The notes under the pieces are model-generated. The model saw only the letters and a program-made list of their open reading frames with translations. It was not told the DNA's origin and did no database searches. A program made the position numbers and the translations under genes. Positions 10,301 to 22,056 of a stretch of DNA of 64,000 nt are shown here, in pieces. Every line of letters begins with the position of its first letter. The first letter of the stretch is position 1. Origin of the DNA: Elephas maximus indicus (taxonomy: Eukaryota; Chordata; Mammalia; Proboscidea; Elephantidae); NCBI RefSeq assembly GCF_024166365.1, contig NC_064819.1, forward strand, positions 112,388,293 to 112,452,292, read 5' to 3'.

Positions 10301-12683
10301 AGAGAACTATGGAAAGGAAATCAGGAAAACAATACCATTTATAATAGCCCCTAAAAAACACAAAAAAACTTAGGAATAAATCTAGCCAGGGATGTAAAAG
10401 ACCTATACAAAGAAAACTACAAAACACTACTGCAAGAAACCAAAAGAGACCCACATAAATGGAAAAACAAACTATGCTCATGAATAGGTGGACTTAATAT
10501 TGTGAAAATGTCAATTGTACCCAAAATAATCTACAAATACAATGCAATCCGATCCAAATACCAATAGCATTCTATGAAGAGATGGAAAAACTAATCATCA
10601 ACTTTATATGGAAAGGGAAGAGACCTTGGATAAGTAAAGCACTATTGAAAAGGAAGAATGAAGTAGGAGGACTTGCAATACCTGATCTCAGAACCTACTA
10701 CACAAGTATGGTAGTCCAAACAGCCTGGTACTGGTACGACAACAGACACATTTATCTATGGAACAGAACTGAGAACCCAGATGTAAATCCATCTACCTAC
10801 GGTCACCTGATCTTTGACAAAGGCCCAAAGTCCATTAAATGAGGGAAAGACAGTCTTTTTAACAAATAGTGCTGGCAAAATTGGATGTTTTTCTGCAAAA
10901 AAGTGAAACAGGGCCCATACGTCACACCATACACAAAAATTAATTCAAAATGGATCAAAGACCTAAAAGAAAACCAAAACCTATAAAGATCACAGAAGAA
11001 AAATAGAATCCACTCTAGAGGCCCTAATACACGGCATTAACAGAATACAACCATAACTAACAACACACAAACTCCAGAAGGTAAACTAGATAACCGGGAT
11101 CTTCTAAAAATTAAACTCTTATGCTCATCAACAGACTTCACCAAAAGAGTAAACTGAGAACCTACAGGCTGGTAAAATTTTTTGGCTATGACAAACCTAA
11201 CAAAGTTCTAATCTCTAAAATCTACAAGACAATCCAACATCTCTACAACAAAAACACAAATAATCCAATTAAAAAATGGGCAAAGGCTGTGAACAAACAC
11301 TTTGCCAAAGAAGATACTCGAGTGGCTAACAGATACATGAGGAAATGCTCGCAATCATTAGCCAGTAGAAACAAGCAAATCAAAACCACAATGAGATACT
11401 GTGTTACCCTGACATTACTGGCACTAATAAAAAAAACAGAAAATAAAAAATGTTGGAAGGCTGTGAGGAGACTGGAACTCTTATACACTGCTGGTGAGAA
11501 TGAAAAATGGTACAACCATTTTGGAAAATGATAGGGCACTCCCTTAAAAAGCTAGAATGATCCAGCAATCCCACTCCTGGGAATATATCCTAGAGAACTA
11601 AGAGCTGTCACATGAATAGACTTATGCACACCCATGTTCATTGCAGCAAAAAGATGGAAACAACCTAGGTGCTCATCAACAGACGAACGGATAAACAAAC
11701 TGTGGTGGATACACACAATGGAATACCATGCAATGATAAAGAGCAAAGATGAGTCTGTGAAGCATCTCACAACATGGATGAATCTGGAGGTCATTATGCT
11801 TGAGTGAAATAAGTCAGTCACAAAAGGACAAATACTGCATGAGACCACTACTATAAAAACTCATGGAAAGATTTACACACAAAAAGAAACAATCTTTGAT
11901 GGTTACGAGGGAGGGAAGGGATGAGGGGGGAAATACTAAATAGACAATAGATAAGTGGTAACTTCGTGGAGGGTAAGACAGTACACAATACTGGGGAAGC
12001 CAGCACAACTTGTCCAAGGCAAGGTCATGGAAGCTCCATAGACACATCCAAACTCCCTGAGGGACTAAATTACTGGGCCAGGGGCTGTGGGGACCGTGGT
12101 CTCAGGAAGCATCTAGCTCAACTGGCATAACGGACCACAAGGACCCCAGCCTCCAGCAGACTAAGTCCAGCACAACTAGATGGTGCCTGGCTACCATTAC
12201 TGACTGCTCTGACAGGGATCACAATAGAGGGTCCCTGTCAAGCTGGAGAAAAATGTAGAACAAAATTCTAACTCATACACACACAAAAAAAAAGACCAGA
12301 CTTACTGGTCTGACAGAGACTGGAGAAACCCTGAGAGTATGGCTCCTGGACACCCTTATAACTCAGTAATGAAGTCACTCCTGAGGTTCACCCTTCAGCC
12401 AAAGATTAGACAGGCCCATAAAACAAAACAAGACAAAATGGGTACCCCAGCCTGGGGGCAAGAATGAGAAGGCAGGAGGGGACAGGAAAGCTGGTAATGG
12501 GGAACTGGGGGTCAAGAAGGGGAGAGTGTTGACATGCCGAGGGGTTGGCAAACAATGTCACAAAACAATATGTGTATTAATTGTTTTATGAGAAACTAGT
12601 TTGCTCTGTAAACCTTCAACTAAGGAACAATTAAAAAAAAAAGATTTTGAACATCCGCTTAAAAAAAAAAATTTTAGCCAAGA

Positions 12684-13588
12684 ATAGTAGCTGATGCAAA
12701 GGTTGGTTTTATATTTTAATATCATCCTGTGTTTTCTTTCTTCAGGCCAGAACTGAGAATTTCTTAAGAAAGTTTGACTATTTGATCAAAGGGAGGTGCG
12801 TTCAGGGCACATTCGGCAACGCCTACGCTTCACTACACCAGCTCAGTTTTCTTTCTCTCGTTTTGTGTCTCCAGTGCCACTTTTCCAAAAATATGTGAAA
12901 ACAGCAGTGATTAAAAAGGAATGTGGCCCGTTCTTTTAAGTGTAGCCAGTGAGGGTTAAAAGTGTACCACTTGCAATCGAATTTTTTTTCTTCACACTCA
13001 GTGCACTTAACGATGAGGTAAATTTGATCGCATAGCTACTTCTGTAGGAGCAAAGAGGCTTTCAGATCTTTGCTGTTTAAAGAACCGTCATTAACCATTT
13101 GCATATTAAATTAGATGGTAAGCAAAGTGTCTTCACTTTTAGGCTCTCAAGGAGCCGTGGACAAGTTGCTATGTATTTTAACTTGTTTCTCCAGGGCAGT
13201 GGTTTTCTTTTCAAGCCACCATTTATTCCCGGTCACTGAACTCTAAGAAGGCTGGGGACAGCGGGGAGCAGTTACTTAAAATGAGAGGAGAACAGTGTCT
13301 GTGGCTTCTTACCACCCAACAAGAAGCTATTGGACATTTCTGAAATTGCACATAAGCTTCCCCATAAAGATTGTAGGAAATGGCACTTCGAATGAAATTT
13401 TCCTCCAGGATCATTAAAAAAAAAAAAAAAGGCTGCAGTTTCAGGATTCAGTGAACATGCCACAAGCAGCCTGCCAAGTCCTGTGACTCACAGACACGTG
13501 ACGCTTCTGCTGGGAGCACGGACAGGTGAATGCAGACTTTCTGTTTGCTAACTTTGTTTGCAAAATCGGTCTAATGGAGCGGGGGTGG
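12684..13588. other. Non-repeat stretch, no gene recognised
   Basis: Unique-looking sequence to the right of the L1 TSD. A polypyrimidine run followed by CAG near 12745 looks like a splice acceptor, but no donor-bounded open exon follows. An A-run lies at 13418-13431. Confidence 0.4.
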
Positions 13589-13690
13589 GTTTGGATCTGG
13601 GAGACCTGAGATTCCATTCCTGCTCTGATATCTACAAGGGAAACTTGGGCGAGTTTCTTAATCCCCCCAAGCCTCTGCTTTATCAGATGG
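13589..13690 (+). mobile_element. MIR SINE fragment
   Basis: The MIR core order is visible: gggagacctgagattccatt, cctgctctgatatct, gggcgagtttcttaatcccc, gcctctgctttatcagatgg. Confidence 0.65.
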
Positions 13691-14269
13691 CACGGAAAAC
13701 CACACCAGGAGATCCACAGTCCATTTGTAAGCAATCAGGGAGACCATGCAGAGCAAGGAGATGGTGATAAGACACCGGGAGACGGTGTCAGGAGAAATGT
13801 GATGAGACACCGGGGCGGCAAAACTAAATGCCCTGTGGAGTGACCTCATGGTGTGGTTTTATGTGTGGTCTGAGATTAAGAAATTCACCTGAGCCGTGGA
13901 GGCAGGGGTGGGAGACTGCAGGGTAGGCAGCACCCTGACGACCACATGGAGACTATGTATGTGTGGGTCTCCCCACCTCCCAAAAAAAAGAGAGGACGCT
14001 GGTAGGAAAAAAAAAAAACTTATTCATTGCCCTTGTAGAGTTCCCTCCTCTGGCATTTCTGTGTCCACTGGGGGCCCTGTTCTCTAGGATTTACTACCAG
14101 TATGGGAACAGACCTGACAGAATCAGTGAAACAACTGGGACACAGTATAAGATAAGGTATCAGGAGGTGACTAGGCACCCTAAAGCAGAGTGCAGCCTGT
14201 GCTGCAGGCAGTCAGGAAAGGGACATCCAACATGGCCCAGCCAAAAGCAGCACAATTATACCTTCACTG

Positions 14270-14385
14270 AGGACCAGTGGGCTTTTCTCCACAACCCAGT
14301 GAGGGTGGGTATGATGGTCTCCACCACGTAGCTGAGGAAACTGAGGCTTACAGAAGTTAAATATCTTGCCCAAGGTCACATAGTG
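14270..14385 (-). mobile_element. MIR SINE fragment
   Basis: Complement of the MIR core: agctgaggaaactgaggctt followed by agaagttaaatatcttgccc and aaggtcacatagtg. Confidence 0.75.
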
Positions 14386-14925
14386 TCTCAGTCATCTAGA
14401 TCTGCTATAACAGAAATACCACAAATAGATGGCTTTAACAAAGAGAAATTTATTTTCTCACAATCTAGTAGGCTAGAAGTCCAAATTCAGAGCGTCTGCT
14501 CCAGGGGAAGGCTTTCTCTCTGTTGGCTCTGGAGGAAGGTCCTTCTCATCAATCTTCCCCTGGACTAGGAGCTTCTCCATGTAGCAACCCTGGGTCCAAA
14601 GGACACACTCTGCTCCTGGCACTGCTTTCTTGGTGGTATGAGGTCCCCAGTTCTCTGCTTGCTTCCCTTTCTTCCTATCTCTTGTAAGATAGAAGGTGGT
14701 GCAGGCCACACCCCAAGGAAACTCCCTTTACACTGGATCGGGGATATGACCTGAGCAAGGCTGCTACATCCCACCCTACTCCTCTTTAGCCAAAGGTAGA
14801 GATTATGATTTACAACACATAGGAATTTCACAAAATGGAGGACAACCACACAATACTGGGAGTCATGGCCTAACCAAGTCGACATGTATTTTGGGGGGAC
14901 ACAATTGAATCCGTGAAACACAACA
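14386..14925 (-). mobile_element. MLT1/MaLR-type solo LTR
   Basis: Reads in reverse as an ERVL-MaLR-like LTR. The right end (ttggggggacacaattgaat) is the complement of the familiar attgaattgtgtcccc start. The left end (tctgctataacagaaatacc) and tttattttctcacaatct match the other end. No internal retroviral sequence is seen. Subfamily not assigned. Confidence 0.7.
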
Positions 14926-14990
14926 AGGAGTTAAGGCTCAAACTCCAGTGAGTCTCACAGTAGAGCCCAACTTCCTCTTAACCATGAGAA

Positions 14991-15084
14991 AGTTGTGTGT
15001 GTGTCTGTGTGTGTACGCTTGTCTGTCCATGTGTGTGCAGCATGTGTATGTGTGCATGTGTGTGCATATGTGTATGTGCGTGTG
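14991..15084 (+). repeat. (TG)n imperfect microsatellite
   Basis: About 95 bp of TG repeats broken by CT, CA and TA steps. It produces Cys/Val-rich open frames on both strands that are not genes. Confidence 0.95.
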
Positions 15085-15529
15085 CTGGAAAAGAAGAAGG
15101 AGCAGCAAGCGAGGGAGGACTCCTGGGCAAGGTGGAACTTGTAGCTAGTTTCAGCATCCCCTGGGGGGAAGACTCTGGCCAGACCAATGACATGTTAAAG
15201 TCCCTTTTTCCCCACTTTCCAGCCCTCAGCCCCCAACTCCATTTCACAGGAGGGCCCAAAGCACTTTCTCTTTAACCAGATTCTCCCTAACCTTCTCTCA
15301 TGGCAGGCTTGGTCCCCAGCAAGATCCATATCTACTCAGCCCCCCATTGGCCCTAGGGCCTCTACTTCCAGCCCTGCAGGTCCCAGGAAAATCTGGGTTT
15401 CCAGCATCTGCCCAACCCTCTCCTCCCAAGGCCCACATGGTGCTTGAAGCTCCAGAGCCTGACAGGGGTAGCCCCCTCTCAGCCATTCAGATGGTTCCCT
15501 TTCCCCAGTCTCCCCAAACTGCTGTCTGG

Positions 15530-15590
15530 ACATGGGGTTGCCATGAGTCGGAATCTGCTGAAGTGTCTCCGGCAACAGCAACAGCATCCA
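15530..15590 (+). mobile_element. AfroSINE/RTE tail fragment
   Basis: Only the 3' tail is present: ggggttgccatgagtcggaa, then caacagcaacagca. It resembles the end of the copy at 39233-39441. No head is visible. Confidence 0.7.
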
Positions 15591-15910
15591 AATTTAAAAT
15601 GCATATGCACTTGGTCCAACCATTCCACTTCTAGAAGGGGTGCAGAACAAATTTTACTCTTTGTTTTATAATGGAATATACTATTGAAATTTTTCCAAGT
15701 TTACATATTATTTTTTAAAATTTATTCAAAAAGTGTACTTTAATGAGGACTCTCATAACCACAACACACTTGTTAGTGATCATAAGTCTTCTAGGTACTC
15801 AAAATACCTACCCAACATCAAAATAGAAAGCTTTCTATAGTTTTAAGTATATCGAAGTAGTGTTATAAACTCTTATGATAAAAAAAAAGGAGTCTAATAT
15901 AGTAGGAAAT

Positions 15911-16107
15911 AAGGAGCCAAAGTGGCACAACGGTTAAACACTCAGCTGCTAACTGAAAGCTCCTCAGTTTGAACCTACTCAGCAGATCCCTGGGTGATCT
16001 GCTCCTGTAAAGACTACATACAGCCTAGGTAACCCTATGGGGCTACTCTATTGTCACATCAAGTCACTATGAGTCAAAAATCAACTTGACAGCACCTAAC
16101 AACAACC
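15911..16107 (+). mobile_element. AfroSINE, type B
   Basis: Forward copy: head aaggagccaaagtggcacaa, box A-like TGGCACAACGG, linker cctgtaaagactacatacag, tail ending in cacctaacaacaac. The RTE-like ending CACCTAACAACAAC, instead of gggttt, is notable. Confidence 0.9.
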
Positions 16108-16129
16108 ATAAAAGGAAATAAATAAAATC

Positions 16130-16330
16130 TGAAGTCAGATACAGATTTAAAGATCTGGGTCTGCCAATTTATAAATTCAAGCAAATTATATAACCTCCCT
16201 GAGCCTCAGATTCATTAACCGAGAAATAGGGGTTTTAACACTGTGCTTACAAGGCAGTGTGTAAATTAAATCATATGATCCATGTAAAGTGCTTTTTATA
16301 CAGCAGGTACTCAATAAATCATTTTTAGCC
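16130..16330 (+). mobile_element. MIR SINE, near full length
   Basis: MIR core and tail are visible in order: gatctgggtctgccaattta, tataacctccctgagcctca, gtaaattaaatcatatgatc, aggtactcaataaatcattt. Confidence 0.85.
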
Positions 16331-16779
16331 ATCATCCACCCTAATCCCCAGCCAAGCGCCATAATAAGAGATAGTTTACAGTATATTGACTTTATTTATT
16401 CAGACAGTATTTTCATGCAAATATGTGGCTCTTTCATTGCTAATGTAGAAAATACATGAAGAGACTTCCTGAGCAGAGTACACCAGTCTGAACCCAAAGG
16501 CAAATGGGAGTTATTATACAGGCCTTTTTCTAATTACCAGATGTTCCGATCCTTTTCTGCCAGGTTTTCCTCATCACCTGCCATTTGTATACACATCTTT
16601 CTTCACTGGTGTTTCTTTATACATAACCACAGCTTTCAGCTTCACTGAACTCAGATAATGTTTGCGGGGGGTAATGTGTTTTTAGCTAGTAGACAGATGG
16701 ATCTGGGGTAAGCATAAGTCTTTGTTGTGGGTGATGGTGTTTCTTGCTTGCCAGGGACTGAAATGAATCAAGGAAGCAG

Positions 16780-16981
16780 ATCAGGCTGCTGTTGAGTCGA
16801 CTCCAATTCATGGCAACCGCATGTGTATCAGAGTAGAACTGTGCTTCATAATGGTTTTCAACGACTGATTATTTTGGAAGTAGGTCACCAGGCCTTTCTT
16901 CCAAGGCTCCTCTGGTAGACTTGCAACCTCCAACCTTTCGGTTGGTATCCAAGGGTGCCAACTCTTTGCACCACCCAGGGT
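16780..16981 (-). mobile_element. AfroSINE, type C
   Basis: Reverse-strand copy: ctgctgttgagtcgactcca tail complement, gtaggtcaccaggcctttct linker, gcaccacccagg head complement. Confidence 0.9.
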
Positions 16982-17124
16982 GCAAATAGAAGCAGATAGG
17001 TTATACTAATACAATACATGGCATGTGTTTAGTGCTTTATAATTTTTCCACATTCCTCACTGAACAAGGTTAGCATTGTTATTCAGCACTCTCCTGCCAG
17101 CTCTGAAGAGGGTCTCTAAGTACC

Positions 17125-17272
17125 TTGCAAGTAGACCAACAGCATCAGCTGAAATTGTTAGAAATGCAGAATCTCAGCTGCCCCCTTCCCAAATGCTGAA
17201 TCAGAATCTGCATTTTAATAAGATCCCTGGGTGACCTGGGTGCACAATACAGTTTGAGAAGCTCTGATGTAG
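17125..17272 (+). mobile_element. MER5-type hAT MITE
   Basis: Matches the remembered MER5A/B body: gttagaaatgcagaatctca, gctgaatcagaatctgcatt, aagatccctgggtgacctgg and the end gtttgagaagctctg. Confidence 0.75.
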
Positions 17273-17454
17273 GGAACAGCTAGGTCTTTAATCTGCCAGT
17301 TGCCTAGGATTACTATCTTGAGATATCTTTTATGTAACTGTGAATATATTCAAAACCACACGGTTCGGAATAAGTTTACTACGTCTTCTTGGTGGGGCAT
17401 AATGTCAGTCACCTTTCAGAGGCTTTAGAAGCACTCTGTTTACTGGAATCAGAG

Positions 17455-17508
17455 TCCACCCACCACTGCCGTCGAGTCGATTCCGACTCATAGTGACCCT
17501 ATAGGCAG
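17455..17508 (-). mobile_element. AfroSINE 3' tail fragment
   Basis: Only the tail complement (actgccgtcgagtcgattcc, gactcatagtgaccctatag) is present. It is about 55 bp and strongly 5'-truncated. Confidence 0.8.
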
Positions 17509-17680
17509 GGGTATTATTTTTCTCTTTACCACCCTGTTTCAAAACATTAGGAAGATTTTCCACTCTGAGCACCTCTCAATTCTCTAAAAAAAAAAAAAAA
17601 TTTACAAAACTATAAAATGTTCCCCAGCCAGTGTTACAGGAGTTCAGATTGCTAAAGGCAGTGATGGGAATCTGGTTTGG

Positions 17681-17785
17681 TTTCTATTTCTTAAAAAGTT
17701 TACAGGGTTGTGGTTAAGGGGCTTGTTCATTACTGTCACTTGATTCGCCACTCGGCTGACACCTGTTAGCCACTATTAAGTTTTA
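17681..17785 (+). repeat. First member of a local direct repeat pair
   Basis: About 105 bp resembling 18949-19065: both start with tttctatttcttaaaaa, continue with a gggt-tggttaagggg-like run, then cttgttcat, a gctgacacct/gctgagacct block and a gccactattaagtttt/gccactgtgaagtttt end. Family unknown; either a local duplication or two copies of an old repeat. Confidence 0.6.
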
Positions 17786-18294
17786 ATCAATATACATCTT
17801 ATATCCTTTTAATTGTCAGTCATATATTTTTGCATTTATATTCACAATGGATTGTTGGCTAAAAACCCAGAAACAAAAGAAATACTAATGTCCAAGTAGA
17901 AGATACCAATGAGACCATAAATGTGATAGTAATAATTCTCCAAGTTAATTTCAGGTTAATCTCCGGATCCACCAGATGCAGTCATCAAATAAAATGCATC
18001 GATTGCTTCAAAAATCAAAGTTAAATGTAGAAACATCATGAGGATTATCGACAATGTGACTTTTCATTTACTGGACACAATTCTCACACAATGTGTTATT
18101 TGTAGGGAGGTGCTCAGACCTCTATTATCTGATCATTTATAAACTAAACACAGGCATAAAAACAAAGTTAATTTTCTCTTATGTGGAAAATGCAAATATT
18201 CCAAACACAGATTTATGAGAGCATTTATTAATTTTTGATGCCATAGCAGTTAAATTTCATCTACATTTTCATGTTAAAATTTCCCCAAAAGTAC
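17786..18294. other. AT-rich stretch, nothing recognised
   Basis: No element or gene signature seen between the direct repeat and the L1 TSD. Confidence 0.4.
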
Positions 18295-18309
18295 CACAAT
18301 ATGCCTTTT

Positions 18310-18723
18310 TTTTAAATTAACTTTTATTAAGCTTCAAGTGAACGTTTACAAATCCAATCAGTCTGTCACATATAAGTTTACATACATCTTACTCCGGACT
18401 CCCACTTGCTCTCCCCCTATTGAGTCAGCCCTTTCAGTCTCTCCTTTCGTGACAATTTTGCCAGCTTCCCTCTCTCTATCCTCCCATCCCCCCTCCAGAC
18501 AAGAGATGCCAACACAATCTCAAGTGCCCACCTAATATAATTAGCTCACTCTTCATCAGCATCTCTCTCCCACCCGCTGACCAGTCCCTTTCATGTCTGA
18601 TGAGTTGTCTTCAGGGATGGTTCCTGTCCTGTGCCGACAGAAGGTCTGGGGAGCATGGCCACCGGCATTCCTCTAGTCTCAGTCAGACCATTAAGTATGG
18701 TTTTTTTTATGAGAATTTGGGGT
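18310..18723 (-). mobile_element. 5'-truncated L1 3' end (type 2) with 15-bp TSD
   Basis: Complement of the same 3' UTR seen at the window start. The A-tail appears as the T-run at 18307-18314. It is flanked by the perfect 15-bp repeat CACAATATGCCTTTT at 18295-18309 and 18724-18738, so it is a clean, fairly recent insertion of about 0.4 kb. Confidence 0.95.
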
Positions 18724-18948
18724 CACAATATGCCTTTTAAAATTGATCTGTTGCTAAAGAAAGGTATCTTGTATAATTAAATAATCTAATAATATATTTC
18801 TTGCAATGGAAAAACAGTGGGAAAGTATTTTTATATATGCTGGTTATTATTAAGGACTTTATATAATGACTTTTGTAATACAATATTAAATAATATGCCG
18901 ACCTAAAGTAAAATATTTTTAACTTAAAACCTCTTCTTTAGTATTTTA

Positions 18949-19065
18949 TTTCTATTTCTTAAAAAATTTATAGGGTCATGGTTAATGGGGCTCAGATGTG
19001 CTTGTTCATCACTCTGTCAGTTGGTTTATCATTGAGCTGAGACCTACTAGCCACTGTGAAGTTTT
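18949..19065 (+). repeat. Second member of a local direct repeat pair
   Basis: Partner of 17681-17785, about 1.27 kb downstream in the same orientation. It carries a few extra bases (gctcagatgtg) in the middle. Confidence 0.6.
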
Positions 19066-19174
19066 TGTATTATACCACACAAAAAGATGAGGTTATTTTT
19101 TAATTCCTAAAAGAGTTCAGGTAATCATATATTAATATGGAAAAAGTTTGAGGTCCAAAAAGATTGGAAGAGTC

Positions 19175-19480
19175 TGCTAAGGTGTCTCCAATCTTCTTTC
19201 CAGTCCTTTTCTGATATACACAGGGAGTTCCAGCTCTCTCCGCTCTGCCAACACAACCACTACCACCAGCTGCCATGGAGTTGATTCGGATTCATAGCCA
19301 TCTCCTATGTGCCAGAGTAGGACTGTGTTGCATAGGGTTTTCAGTGGCTGATTTGGTGGAAGTAGATGACCAGGCCTTTCTTCTGAGGCACCTCTGGGGG
19401 GACTCAAACCACCAACTTTCAGTTAGCAGCCAAATGCATTAACTATTTGCACCACCAGGGAAGTCCTCTCCACTCTAAAA
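19175..19480. repeat. Unit 1 of a diverged tandem duplication
   Basis: Begins with ggtgtctccaatcttctttc. After flank sequence rich in ctctccgctctgcc it enters a type C AfroSINE and ends at ctctccactct. Unit 2 at 19567-19795 repeats the same order of flank plus SINE. Confidence 0.7.
19258..19466 (-). mobile_element. AfroSINE, type C (in duplication unit 1)
   Basis: Reverse-strand copy: agctgccatggagttgattc tail complement, gatgaccaggcctttcttct linker, gcaccaccaggg head complement. Confidence 0.88.
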
Positions 19481-19566
19481 ACAAACCTGTCAATTCTAAC
19501 TTGTCAATTCTAACTCGTGGCAACTCTGTGTGTTGCAGAGTAGAAGTGCTCCATAGGGTTTTCTAG
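19481..19566 (-). mobile_element. AfroSINE 3' fragment between duplication units
   Basis: Tail complement only, with the short internal repeat cttgtcaattctaac twice in a row at about 19489-19513. Ends at ccatagggttttcta. Confidence 0.7.
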
Positions 19567-19795
19567 GCTAGGGTATCTCCAATCTTCTTTCAGATCCTCT
19601 TCTCAAACACACAGGAACTTCCTGCTCTCTCCACTCTTCCAATACCACCACTACCACCACTCGCCATAGAGTTCATTCTGATTCGTGGCCATCCAATAAA
19701 TGGCCATCCCTTGGCTATTTATTATAACAGAAGCAGATCACTAGGCCTTTCTTCCATGGTGTCACTGGGGGAACCCGTTCCTCCACTCTGCTCTC
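19567..19795. repeat. Unit 2 of the diverged tandem duplication
   Basis: Begins with gggtatctccaatcttcttt. It contains the complement of a type C AfroSINE (about 19662-19775) that lacks most of its head, and ends at cctccactctgctctctg. The unit offset is about 390 bp at the left edge but about 310 bp at the right, because of the head deletion. Confidence 0.7.
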
Positions 19796-20482
19796 TGTTT
19801 AAACTCTGCTCTCAGAAAGGAGCTGATAAATTTACACCCACATATGACTGAAGAATTTAGTGTTATTAACTGTTGACTAATTTTAATAAAAGGAAAAACC
19901 TTAGAATTTTTAGAACCCAAGCCACTGGAAACAAATTGGAGATGAAGCCTTTGAAACCACCAGCCTGCTTCACCTATTTGTAAGGCCTGTCTAGCTGCAA
20001 ATAGTTTGAGTATTTAGAAGAGAATGAAGCATACAATAGTGTGTCGGTGTCATCATGGAAGTAGGTGGTGTGCAGAACTCTGTCCTTGATCCTACTAGAA
20101 ATTTGTGTATTAATAAAATGTCATGTCAAATTTCTAGACGACATGAAACTGATAGAAAGAGCAAGCAGATTGAATGGCAGTGAATCATAATCTAAAAAGA
20201 TCACTGAAAGGTGAATTTAAGATTTAATGGGCACAAAATTAACCAAACTTGGAACAAAAGATGCCACTACACCACCAGGAAAAGATGGGTGAGATGCAGT
20301 CAATAGCAAACTGAGCACCTAAAGTGCTCACTGCTTCTTTATACAAGTACAGAGTCTAGAACAGCAGGTGGTGGTTCTCTCTCTTCTGTTCTGATCAGGG
20401 CATCTGATACATTTTAAAGTCTTGTAAAAAACCTGGAATGGAGAAGATCAACCAGGATGGTAAAGGTTCTTAAAACCATATC
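19796..20482. other. Unassigned stretch
   Basis: No gene or repeat family recognised. AT-rich, with scattered stops in all frames. Confidence 0.4.
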
Positions 20483-22056
20483 AGACACTCAACAACAAAA
20501 AGACAAACAACTAAATTTAAAAATGGGAAAAGGACATGAACAGAGACTTAACTAAAGCAAGCATCCAGACAGCCAGCAAATACATGAAGAAATGCGCACA
20601 ATCATTAACCTTTAGAGAGAAGCAAACCAAAACTACAATGATATACCATCTCACACCAGTAATAATGGCATTGATCAAAAACACCCAGAAAACAACAAAT
20701 ACTGGAGAGGTTGTGAGGAGACTGGGCTTCTCATACACTGCTGGTGGGAATGTAAAATGGTACAACCACTATGGAAAACAACATGATGCTTCCTCAAAAA
20801 GCTAGAAATAGAAATACCATATGATCCAGCAATCCCACTCCTAGGTATATATCTGAGAGCAATAAGAACCATGACACAAATAGCCACATGCACACCCACG
20901 GTCACTGCAGCATTATTTACAATAGCAAAAAATGGAAATGGCCCATCAACAGAGGAATGGATAAACAAACTGTGGTACATGCACACAATGGAATACTCTA
21001 CAACATTAAAGAATAATAACAAATCCATGAAACATCTCACAACATGGATGAACCTGGAGGGCATTATGCTAAGTGAAATAAGTCAGTCACAAAAGGACAA
21101 ATATTGTATGAAATTACTATTATAAAAAGTCAAGAAAAGGTTTTCACAAAGACAGAAGAATTCTTTGACGGTTATCAGGGATGGGGGAGGGAGGAAGGAA
21201 AACCACTAACTAGATAGTAGATGCATACTAATTTTGGTGAAGAGAGAGATAATACGCAATGTGGGAGAAGTCAGCACAACATAATCACGGTAAAGGTAGA
21301 CGCTGAAAGATAACACAAGGAGTACCAGGCAACAACGGTAAATACTAATACAATCCTGCAACAATAGTAATAAACAATGATGCACGAGTGAATATATAGG
21401 TAGATATTTAAACTGAAAAGGGATGGGAGGGCATGTGGAAGTACACCCACATACATATATATATGTACATGCTTCAAACATACCCATGTATGCAATAGTG
21501 TACACAGAGAACACAGTCATGAAAACTTCTTAGCCATAACCATATACTTCCCGGGACTGAGATACTGGGCTTAATTAAGGGCTAGGGACCACAGTCTCAG
21601 GGGACATCTAGGTCAATTGGCACATCATAATCCATACAGACAATGTTCTACGCCGTACCTTGGTGAGTAGGATCTTAAAAGCTTATGAGTGGCCATCTGA
21701 GATACAACAGCTGGCCTTTTCCCATCCTAAGCGAAGAAGAGTGAAGAAAACCAAAGACTTAAGGAAACAATTAGTCGAAAGGGGTAATGGGCCACATGAA
21801 CCATGGTCTCCACTAGCCCAAGACCAAAAGAACTACATGGTGCCCATTTACCACTACCAACCACTCTAACTGGGACCACAACAGTAGGTCATGGAAAGAG
21901 TGGGAGAGAAATGTAGAGCAAAATTCAAACTCATAAATAAGACCAGACTTACTGGTGTGATAAAGACTGGTGGAACTTCCAAGACTATGGCCCTTGGACA
22001 ACCATCCTTCTAACTTGGAACTAAAATCATTCCTGGAAGTCACTTTATAGCCATAT

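Larger units (their letters stand above)
7634..12673 (+). mobile_element. L1 LINE with 10-bp TSD, carrying a nested RTE and missing its middle
   Basis: One L1 insertion bounded by the perfect 10-bp repeat TTAGCCAAGA at 7624-7633 and 12674-12683. It starts with 5'-UTR-like sequence, has an ORF1 remnant (7942-8470), is interrupted by an RTE (8478-9965), resumes inside the ORF2 reverse transcriptase (9966 on), and ends with a type 1 L1 3' UTR and A-tail (about 12630-12673). The end of ORF1, the endonuclease and the first half of RT are missing, roughly 2-3 kb of a usual 6-kb L1. All frames are broken. Confidence 0.85.

Noticed and set aside
11121-11848. Opposite-strand frames of 98-136 codons
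   Set aside because: The forward frames are L1 ORF2 remnants and the reverse ones are their antisense shadows.
13764-13815. Hairpin GACACCG...CGGTGTC with a repeated GACACCGGG
   Set aside because: A 7-bp stem and a short direct repeat are within chance for this length and have no context that suggests function.
14948-15275. Cys/Val- and His-rich frames on both strands
   Set aside because: They are translations of the TG microsatellite.
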